The translations under genes and the position numbers were made by a program. The notes beneath the pieces were generated by a model. The model was not told the DNA's origin and did no database searches. It saw only the letters and a program-made list of their open reading frames with translations. Shown here in pieces: positions 51,401 to 62,000 of a DNA stretch of 64,000 nt. The DNA is taken from NCBI RefSeq assembly GCF_051014685.1, contig NW_027478396.1, forward strand, positions 2,170,001 through 2,234,000, in the 5' to 3' direction. Numbering within the stretch: position 1 is the stretch's first letter; each line of letters begins with the position of its first letter. The DNA is from Ptiloglossa arizonensis. Lineage: Eukaryota > Arthropoda > Insecta > Hymenoptera > Colletidae.

Positions 51401-54400
51401 AACCGGCTGAAGAACTCGAGAAATTCCTGTTGCATCTGAAAGTTGAAACTCGCACGATTACAACGGTATGTGTATTTTTGGTCTAGACCATAGTAGTTAT
51501 TGGTTTCGAGTATCAGACTTGCGAAAACTTTGATGGTTTCTCAACCATTCCTTAACTTCAAACTCCCATATCTCGCGAACGGATTGACGAACTCGAGAAA
51601 TTCCTGTTGCATCTGAAAGCAGAAACTCGCCCGTTAACAATGGAATGTGTATTTTTCCCCTAGGCCATTGTAGGTATTGCTTTCGAGTATCAGACTTGCG
51701 AAAATTTTGATGATTTCTCAACCATTCCATAACTTCAAACTCCCATATATGCGAACGGATTGACGAACTCGAGAAATTCTTGTTGCATCTGAAAGCAGAA
51801 ACTCGCCCGATTACAACGGTATGTGTATTTTTGCCCTAGACCATAGTAGTTATTGGTTTCGTGTATCAGATTCCGAAAATTTTGATGGTTTCTCAACCAT
51901 TCCTTAACTTCAAACTCCCATATCTCGCGAACGGATTGACGAACTCGAGAAATTCCTGTTGCATCGGAAAGTAGAAACTTGCCCGATTACAACGGTGTGT
52001 GTACTTTTCCCCAAGGCCACTCCAGTTATTGGTTTCGAGTATCAGACTTGCGAAAATTTTGATCCTTCCTCAACCATTCCTTAACTTCAAACTCCCATAT
52101 CTCGCGAACGGATTGACGAACTCGAGTAATTCCTGTTAAATCTGAAAGCAGGCACTCGCCCGATTACAACGGTATGTGAATTTTTCCACTAGCACATTGT
52201 AGTTATTGGTTTCGAGTATCAGACTTGCAAAAATTTTGATGGTTTCTCAACCATTCCTTAACTTCAAACTCCCATATCTCGCGAGCGGATTGACGAACTC
52301 GAGAAATACCTGTTGCATCTGAAAGTAGAAACTCGCCCGATTACAACGGTATGTGAATTTTTCCCCTAGGCCATTGTAGTTATTGGTTTCGAGTATCAGA
52401 CTTGCGAAAATTTTGATGGTTTCTCAACCATTCCTCAATTTCAAACTCGCATATCTCGCGAACGGATTGACGAACTCGAGAAATTCCTGTTGTATCTGAA
52501 AGTAGAAACTCGCCCGCTTACAATAGTGTGTGTTCTTTTCCCCTAGGACATTGTAGTTATTCGTTTCGAGTATCAGACTTACGAAAATTTTGATGGTTTC
52601 TCAACCATTCCTTAACTTCATACTCCCATATCTCGCGAAAGGATAGACGAACTCGAGAAATTCCTGTTGCATCTGAAAGTAGAATCTCGCCCGATTACAA
52701 TGGTGTGTGTACTTTTCGCCTCGGCCATTCCAGTTATTGGTTTCTAGCATAAGAATTGCGAAAATTTTGTTGGTGTTTCAACCATCTCTTAACTTCAAAC
52801 TCCCATATCTCGCGATCGGATTGACGAGCACGCGAAATTCCTGTTGCATCTGACAGCAGAAACTCGCCCGATTACAACGGTATATGTATTTTTGCCCTAG
52901 GCCATAGTAGTTACTCGTTTCGAGTATCAGACTTGCGAAATTTTGATGGTTTCTCAACCATACCTTAACTTCAAACTCCCATATCTCGGGAACGGATTGA
53001 CGAACTCGAGAAATTCCTGTTGCATCTGAAAGCAGAAGCTCGCCCGATTACAATGGTTTGTGTACTTTTCCACTACGGCATTCCAGTTATTGGTTTAGAG
53101 TATCAGAATTGCGAAAATTTTGGTGGTTTCTTAACCATCTCTTAACTCCAAACTTCGATATTTCGCGAACGGATTGACGAATTCGAAAAATTTCTGTTGC
53201 GTCTGAAAGCAGAAACTCTCCCGATTAGAACGGTATGTGCATTTTTCCCCTAGGCCATTGTAGTTATTGGTTTCGAGTATCAGACTTGGGAAAATTTTGA
53301 TGGATTCTCAACCATTCCTTAACTTCAAACTCCCATATCTCGCGAACGGATTGACGAACTCGAGAAATTCCTGTTGCATCTGAAAGTAGAAACTCGCCCC
53401 ATTACAATGGTGCGTGTACTTTTCCCCTAGGCCATTCCAGTTATTGGTTTCGAGTACCAGAATTCGAAAATTTTGATGGTTTCTCAACCATTCCTTAACT
53501 TCAAACTTCCATATCTCGCGAACGGATTGACGAACTCGAGAAATTCCTGTTGCGTCTGAAAGTAGAAACTCGCCCGATTACAATGGTGTGTTTACTTTTC
53601 CCCTAGGCCATTGTAGTTATTGATTTCGAGTATCTGACCAGCGAAAATTTTGGTGGTTTCTCAACCATCTCTTAACTCCAAACTGCGATACTTCGCGAAC
53701 GGATTGACGAATTCGAAAAATTACTGTTGTGTCTGAAAGCAGAAACTCTCCCGATTAGAACGGTATGTGCATTTTTCCCCTAGGCCATTGTAGTTATTGG
53801 TTTCGAGTATCAGACTTGCAAAAATTTTGATGGTTTCTCAACCATTCCTTATATTCAAACCCCCATATCTCACGAACGGATTGGCGAACTCGAGAAATTC
53901 CGGTTGCATCAGAAAGTAGAAACTCGCCCGATTACAATGGTGTGTGTACTTTTCACCTAGGCCATTGTAGTTATTGGTTTCGAGTATCAGATTTTCGAAA
54001 ATTTTGATTGTTTGTCAACCATTCCATATATTCAAACTCCCATATCTCGCGAACGGATTGACGAATCCGAAAAATTTCTGTTACATCTGAAAGTAGAAAC
54101 TCGCCCGATTACAATGGTGTGTGTACTTTTCCCCTAGGCCATTCCAGTTATTGGTTTCGAGTATCAGAATTGCGAAAATTTTGATGGTTTCTCAACCATC
54201 TCTTAACTCCAAACTCCGATATTTCGCGAACGGATTGACGAATTCGAAAAATTACTGTTGCGACTGAAAGTAGAAGCTCTCCCGATTACAACGGTATGTG
54301 TATTTTTCCCCTTGGCCATTGTAGGTATTTGTTTCGAGTATCAGACTTGCAAAAATTTTGATGGTTTCTCAACCATTCCTTATATTCCAACCCCCATATC

Positions 54401-54491
54401 TCACGAACGGATTGGCGAACTCGAGAAATTCCGGTTGCATCAGAAAGTAGAAACTCGCCCGATTACAATGGTGTGTGTACTTTTCCCCTAG
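45472..54491 (+). repeat. B-iii: subfamily with ccgatatttcgcg monomers and 3/4/5-monomer repeats
   Basis: Fifty-one monomers, 7 bp short overall. Many have catctcttaactcc, ccgatatttcgcg, gacgaattcgaaaaatt and aactctcccg in place of the usual B forms. A 531-bp trimer marked by aaacccgccctaatac recurs at 46,492, 47,022 and 47,552. A block with cccttggccattgtagg and gcaaaaattttg starts near 48,244, 48,952, 49,483, 50,368 and 54,258 (4, 3, 5 and 22 monomers). A trimer with acaatggaatgtg is duplicated at about 50,966-51,199 and 51,497-51,730. The run 46.8-48.1 kb resembles 52.9-53.7 kb in order but with offsets of 6,015, 6,368 and 5,660 bp, implying later gains and losses. Confidence 0.82.
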
Positions 54492-57400
54492 GCCATTCCA
54501 GTTATTGGTTTCGAGTATCAGACTTGCGAAAATTTTGATGGTTTCCCAACCATTCCTTAACTTCAAACTGCCATATCTCGCGAACGGTTTGACGAACTCG
54601 AGAAATTCCTATTGCATCTGAAAGTAGAAACTCGCCCGATTACAATGGTGTGTGTACTTTTCCCCTAGGCCATTCCAGTTATTGGTTTCGAGTACCAGAC
54701 TTGCAAAAATTTTGATGGTTTCTCACCCATTCCTTAATTTCAAACTCCCATATCTCGCGAACGGATTGACGAACTCGAGAAATTCCTGTTGCATCTGAAA
54801 GTAGAAACCTGACCGATTACAATGGTGCGTGTACTTTTCCCCAAGGCCATTCCAGTTATTGGTTTCGAGTATCAGACTTGCGAAAATCTTGATCGTTTCT
54901 CAACCATTCCTTAATTTCAAACTCGCATATCTCGCGAACGGATTGACGAACTCGAGAAATTCCTGTTGCATCTGAAAGCAGAAACTCTCCCGATTACAAC
55001 GGTATGTGTATTTTTGCCCTAGACCATAGTAGTTATTGGTTTCGAGTATCAGATTCCGAAAATTTTGATGGTTTCTCAACCATTCCTTAACTTCAAACTC
55101 CCATATCTCGCGAACGGATTGACGAACACGAGAAATTCCTGTTGCATCTGAAAGTAGAAACTTTCCCGATTACAACGGTGTGTGTACTTTTCCCCAAGGC
55201 CATTCCAGTTATTGGTTTCGTGTATCAGACTTGCGAAAATTTTGATCCTTCCTTAACCATTCCTTAACTTCAAACTCCCATATCTCGCGAACGGATTGAC
55301 GAACTCGAGTAATTCCTGTTAAATCTGAAAGCAGACACTCGCCCGATTACAACGGTATGTGAATTTTTCCACTAGCAAATTGTAGTTATTGGTTTCGAGT
55401 ATCAGACTTGCGAAAATTTTGATGGTTTCTCAACCATTCCTTAACTTCAAACTGCCATATCTCGCGAACGGATTGACGAACTCGAAAAATTCCTGTTGCA
55501 TCTGAAAGCAGACACCTTGCCCGATTACAACGGTCTGTGTATCTTTCCCCTAGGCCATTGTAGTTATTGGTTTCGAGTATCAGACTAGCGAAAATTTTGA
55601 TGGTTTCTCAATCATTCCTTAACTTCAAATTCCCATATCTCGCGAACCGATAGACGAACTCGAGAAATTCCTGTTGCATCTGAAAGTAGAAACCTGACCG
55701 ATTACAATGGTGCGTGTACTTTTCCCCAAGGCCATTCCAGTTATTGGTTTCGTGTATCAGAATTGCGAAATTTTTGATTGTTTCTCAACCATTCCTTAAC
55801 TTCAAACTCCCATATCTCGCGACCGGATTGACGAACTCGAGAAATACCTGTTGCATCTGAAAGTAGAAACTCGACCGATTACAACGGTATGTGAATTTTT
55901 CCCCTGGGCCATTGTAGTTATTGGTTTCGAGTGTCAGACTTGCGAAAGTTTTGATGGTTTCTCAACCATTCCTCAATTTCAAACTCGCATATCTCGCGAA
56001 CGGATTGACGAACTCGAGAAATTACTGTTGCATCTGAAAGCAGAAACTCGCCCGATTACAACGGTATGTGTATTTTTGCCCTGGACCATAGTAGTTATTG
56101 GTTTCGAGTATCAGATTCCGAAAATTTTGATGGTTTCTCGACCATTCCTTAACTTCAAACTCCCATATCTCGCGAACGGATTGACGAACTCGAGAAATTC
56201 CTGTTGCATCTGAAAGTAGAAGCTCGCCCAATTACAACGGTATGCGTATTTTCGCCCTAGACCATGGTAGTTATTGGTTTCGAATATCAGACTTGCGAAA
56301 ATTTTGATGGTTTCTCAAACATTCCTTAACTTCAAGCTCCCATATCTCGCGAACGGATTGACGAACTCGAGAAATTCCTATTGCATCTGAAGGCAGAAAC
56401 TCGCCCGATTACAATGGTGTGTGTACTTTTCCACAAGGCCATTCCAGTTAGTGGTTTCGAGTATCAGACTTGCGAAAATTTTGATCCTTCCTCAACCATT
56501 CCTTAACTTCAAACTCCCATATCTCGCGAACGGATTGACGAACTCGAGTAATTCCTGTTAAATCTGAAAGCAGACACACGGCCGATTACAACAGTATCTG
56601 AATTTTTCCACTAGCACATTGTAGTTATTGGTTTCGAGTATCAGACTTGCAAAAATCTTGTTGGTTTCTCAACCATTCCTTAACTTCAAACTCCCATATC
56701 TCGCGACCGGATTGACGAACTCGAGAAATACCTGTTGCATCTGAAAGTAGAAACTCGACCGATTACAACGGTATGTGAATTTTTCCCCTAGGCCATTGTA
56801 GTTATTGGTTTCGAGTATCAGACTTGCGAAAATTTTGATGGTTTCTCAACCATTCCTCAATTTCAAACTCGCATATCTCGCGAACGGATTGACGAACTCG
56901 AGAAATTACTGTTGCATCTGAAAGCAGAAACTCGCCCGATTACAACGGTATGTGTATTTTTGCCCTGGACCATAGTAGTTATTGGTTTCGAGTATCAGAT
57001 TCCGAAAATTTTGATGGTTTCTCGACCATTCCTTAACTTCAAACTCCCATATCTCGCGAACGGATTGACGAACTCGAGAAATTCCTGTTGCATCTGAAAG
57101 TAGAAGCTCGCCCAATTACAACGGTATGCGTATTTTCGCCCTAGACCATGGTAGTTATTGGTTTCGAATATCAGACTTGCGAAAATTTTGATGGTTTCTC
57201 AAACATTCCTTAACTTCAAGCTCCCATATCTCGCGAACGGATTGACGAACTCGAGAAATTCCTGTTATATCTGAAAGCAGAAACTTGCCCGATTACAATG
57301 GTGTGTGTACTTTTCCCCTAGGCCATTCCAGTTATTGGTTTCGAGTATCAGACTTGCGAAAATTTTGATGGTTTCACAACCATTTCTTTACTTCAAACTC

Positions 57401-58280
57401 GCATATCTCGCGAACGGATTGACGAACTCGAGAAATTCCTGTTGCATCTGAAAGTAGAAGCTCGCCCGATTACAACGGTATGTGTATCTTTGCCGTAGAC
57501 CATAGTAGTTATTGGTTTCGAGTATCAGATTCCGAAAATTTTGATGGTTTATCAACCATTCCTTAACTTCAAGCTCCCATATCTCGCGAACGGATTGACG
57601 AACTCGAGAAATTCCTCTTGCATCTGAAAGTAGAAACTTCCCGATTACAATGGTGTGTGTACTTCTCCCGTAGGCCATTCCAGTTATTGGTTTTGAGTAT
57701 CAGACTTGCGAAAATTTTGATGGTTTCTCAACCATTCCTTAACTTCAAACTCCCATATCTCGCGAACGGATTGACGAACTCGAAAAATTCCTGTTGCATC
57801 TGAAAGCAGATACCTTGCCCCATTACAACGGTCTGTGTATCTTTCCCCTAGGCCATTGTAGTTATTGGTTTCGAGTATCAGACTAGCGAAAATTTTGATG
57901 GTTTCTCAATCATTCCTTAACTTCTAACTCCCATATCTCGCGAACGGATAGACGAACTCGAGAAATTCCTGTTGCATCTGAAAGTAGAAACTCCACCGAT
58001 TAGAATGGTGTGTACTTTTCCCCTAGGCCATTCCAGTTATTGGTTTCGAGTATCAGATTTGCGAAAATTTTGATGTTTTCTCAAACATTCCATAACTTCA
58101 AACTCCCATATCTCGCGAAAGGATTGACGAACTCGAGAAATTCCTGTTGCAACTGAAAGTAGAAACTCGCCCGATTAGAACGGTATGTGTATTTCTCCCC
58201 TAGGCCATTCCAGTTATCGGTTTCGAGTATCAGAGCAGCGAAAGTTTTGGTGGTTTCACATCAGTTCCATGACTTCAAAC

Positions 58281-58297
58281 TCCCGTATCTCGCGAAC
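58281..58297 (-). other. CENP-B-box-like motif, full 9-base core match
   Basis: The minus strand reads GTTCGCGAGATACGGGA. This satisfies the published CENP-B box core NTTCGNNNNANNCGGGN at all nine fixed bases. Most other monomers have TGGG instead of CGGG at this place. The site lies in conserved block 1 of a family B monomer whose neighbourhood (58,1xx-58,3xx) is duplicated 885 bp downstream; the copy there has the usual cccatatct and so loses the match. Whether any protein binds it is unknown, and the species may lack CENP-B altogether. Confidence 0.45.
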
Positions 58298-58911
58298 GGA
58301 ACGACGAACTCGAGAAATTCCTGTTGCATCTGAAAGTAGAAACTCCCCCGATTAGAATGGTGTGTGTACTTTTCCCCTAGGCCATTCCAGTTATTGGTTT
58401 CGAGTATCAGACTTGCGAAAATTTTGATGGTTTCTCAACCATTACTTAACTTCGAACTCCCATACCTCGCGAACGGATTGACAAACTCGGGATATTCCTG
58501 TTGCATCTGAATATAGAAACTCGCCCGATTGCAACGGTATGTGTTCTTTACCCCTAGGCCATTCCAGTTATTAGTTTCTAACATCAGAATTGCGAAAATT
58601 TTGAGGGTTTCTCAACCGTCTCTTAACTCCAAACTCCCATATCTCGCGAACGGATTGACAAACTCGAGAAATTCCTGTTGCATCTGAAAGTAGAAACTCG
58701 CCCGATTGCAACGGTATGTGTTCTTTTCCCCTAGGCCATTCCAGTTATACGTTACTAGCATCAGAATTGCGAAAATTTTGATGGTTTCTCAACCGTCTCT
58801 ACACTCCAAACTCCCATATATCGCGAACGGATTGACGAACTCGAGAAATTCCTGTTGCATCTGAAAGTAGAAACTCGCCCGATTACAATGGTGTGTGTAC
58901 TTTTCCCCTAG

Positions 58912-59088
58912 GCCATTCCAGTTATTGGTTTCGAGTATCAGACTTGCGAAAATTTTGATGGTTTCTCAACCATTCCTTAACTTCAAACTCCCATATCTCG
59001 CGAACGGATTGACGAACTCGAGAAATTCCTGTTGCAACTGAAAGTAGAAACTCGCCCGATTAGAACGGTATGTGTATTTCTCCCCTAG
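58912..59088 (+). repeat. Representative family B monomer
   Basis: This copy is exactly 177 bp and close to the B consensus. It has gccattccag, tttcgagtatcag, gcgaaaattttgatgg, cattccttaac, the conserved block, and gacgaactcgag. It departs from the commonest B form by gcaactg for gcatctg and by gattagaacgg for gattacaatgg. It is followed by another complete monomer at 59,089. Confidence 0.9.
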
Positions 59089-62000
59089 GCCATTCCAGTT
59101 ATCGGTTTCGAGTATCAGAGCAGCGAAAGTTTTGGTGGTTTCACATCAGTTCCATGACTTCAAACTCCCATATCTCGCGAACGGAACGACGAACTCGAGA
59201 AATTCCTGTTGCATCTGAAAGTAGAAACTCCCCCGATTAGAATTGTGTGTGTACTTTTCCCCTAGGCCATTCCAGTTATTGGTTTCGAGTATCGGACTTG
59301 CGATAATTTTGATGGTTTCTCAACCATTCCTTAACTTCAAACTCCCATATCTCGCGAACGGATTGACGAACTCGAGAAATTCCTGTTGCATCTGAAAGTA
59401 GAAACTCGCCCGGGTACAACGGTATGTGTATTTTTCCCAAGGCCGTTGTGGTTATTAATTTCGTGTATCAGACTAGCGAAAAATTTTGATGGTTTCTCAA
59501 TCATTCCTTAACTTCTAACTCCCATACCTCGCGAACGGATTGACGAACTCGAGAAATTCCTGTTGCATCTGAAAGTAGAAACTCCACCGATTAGAATGGT
59601 GTGTACTTTTCCCCTAGGCCATTCCAGTTATTGGTTTCGAGTATCAGACTTGCGAAAATTTTGATGGTTTCTCAAACATTCCATAACTTCAAACTCCCAT
59701 ATCTCGCGAACGGATTGACGAACTCGAAAAATTCCTGTTGCATCTGAAAGCAGATACCCGCCCGATTACAACGGTCTGTGTATTTTTCCCCTAGGCCATT
59801 ATAGTTACTAATTTCGAGTATCAGACTAGCGAAAATTTTGATGGTTTCTCAATCATTCCTTAATTTCTAACTCCCATATCTCGCGAACGGATAGACGAAC
59901 TCGAGAAATTCCTGTTGCATCTGAAAGTAGAAACTCGCCCGATTACAATGGTGTGTGTACTTTTCCCCTAGGCCATTCCAGTTATTGGTTTCGAGTATCA
60001 GATTTGCGAAAATTTTGATGGATTCTCAACCATTCCTTAATTTCTAACTCCCATATCTCGCGAACGGATTGACGAACTCCAGAAATTCCTGTTGCATCTG
60101 AAAGTAGAAACTCGCCTGATTACAATGGTGTGTGTACTTTTCCCCTAGGCCATTCCAGTTATTGGTTTCGAGTATCAGATTTGCGAAAATTTTGATGGAT
60201 TCTCAACCATTCCTTAACTTCAAACTCGCATATCTCAGGAACGGATTGACGAACTCGCGAAATTCCTGTTGTTTCTGAAAGTAGAAGCTCGCCCGATTAC
60301 AAGGGTATGTGTATTTTCCCCCTAGGCCACTGTAGCTATTGGTTTCGAGTATCAGTCTTGCGAAAATTTTGATGGCTCCTCAACCATTCCTTAACTTCAA
60401 ACTCCCATATCTCGCGAATGGATTGACGTACTCGAGAAATTCCTGTTGCATCTGAAATTAGAAACTCGCCCGATTACAATGGTGTATGTGCTTCACCCCT
60501 AGGCCATTCCAGTTATAGGTTTCGAGTACCAGACTTGCGAAAATTTTGATGGTTTCTCAACCATTCCTTAACTTCAAAGTCCCATATCTCGCGAACGGAT
60601 TGACGAACTCGAAAAATTCCTGTTGCATCTGAAAGCAGATACTCGCCCGATTACAACGGTCTGTGTATTTTTCCCCTAGGCCATTGTAGTTATTGGTTTC
60701 GAGTATCAGACTTGCGAAAATTTTGATGGTTTCTCAACGATTCCTTAACTTCAAACTCCCGTACCTCGCGAACGGATTGGCGAACTCGAGAAATTCCTAT
60801 TGCATCTGAAAGTATAAACTCGCCCGATTACAACGGTATGTGTATTTTTCCCCTAGGCCATTGTAGTTATTGGTTTCGAGTATCAGACTTGCGGAAATTT
60901 TGATGGTTTCTCAACCACTCCTTAACTCCAAACTCCCATATCTCGCGAACGGAATGACGAACTCGAGAAATTCCTGTTGCATCTGAAAGTAGAAAGTCGC
61001 CCGATTACAACGGTGTGTGTACTTTTCCCCTAGGCCATTCCAGTTATTGGTTTCGAGTATCAGACCAGCGAAAATTTTGATGGTTCCTCAACCATTCCTT
61101 AACTTCAAACTCCTATATCTCGCGGACTGATCGACGATCTCGAGATATTCCTGTTGCATCTGAAAGCAGAAACTCGCTCGATTACAATGGTATGTGTATC
61201 TTTGCCCTAGGCAATAGTAGTTATTGGTTTCGAGTATCAGACTTGCGAAAATTTTGATGGTTTCTCAACCATTCCTTAACTTCAAACTCCCATATCTCGC
61301 GAACGGATTGACGAACTCGAGATATTCCTGTTGCATCTGAAAGTAGAACATCGCCCGATTACAATGGTGTGTGTACTTTTCCCCTAGGCCATTTCAGTTA
61401 TTGGTTTCGAGTATCAGACTTGCAAAAATTTTGATGGTTTCTGAACCATTCCTTAATTTCAAACTCCCATATCACGCGAACGGATTGACGAACTCGAGAA
61501 ATTCCTGTTGCATTTGAAAGTAGAAACTCGCCCGATTATAATGGTTTGTGTGCTTTTCCCCTAGGCCATACCGGTTATAGGTTTCGAGTATCAGACCAGA
61601 GAAAATTTTGATGGTTTCTCAACCATTCCTTAACTTCAAACTGTCTTATCTCGCGAACGGATTGACGAACTCGAGAAATTCCTGTTGCATCTGAAAGTAG
61701 AAACTCGCTCGATTACAAAGCTATGTGTATTTTTCCCCTAGGCCATTCCAGTTATTGGTTTAGAGTATCAGACTTGCGAAAATTTTGATGGCTTCTCAAC
61801 CATTCCTTAACTTCAAGCTTCCATATCTCCCGAACGGATTGACGAACTCGCGAAATTCCTGTTGCATCTGAAAGTAGAAACTCGCCCAATTACAAAGGTG
61901 TGTGTACTTTTCCCCTAGGCCATTCCAGTTATAGGTTTCGAGTATCAGACCAGCGAAAATTTTGATGGTTTCTCAAACATTCCGTAACTTCAAACTCCCA

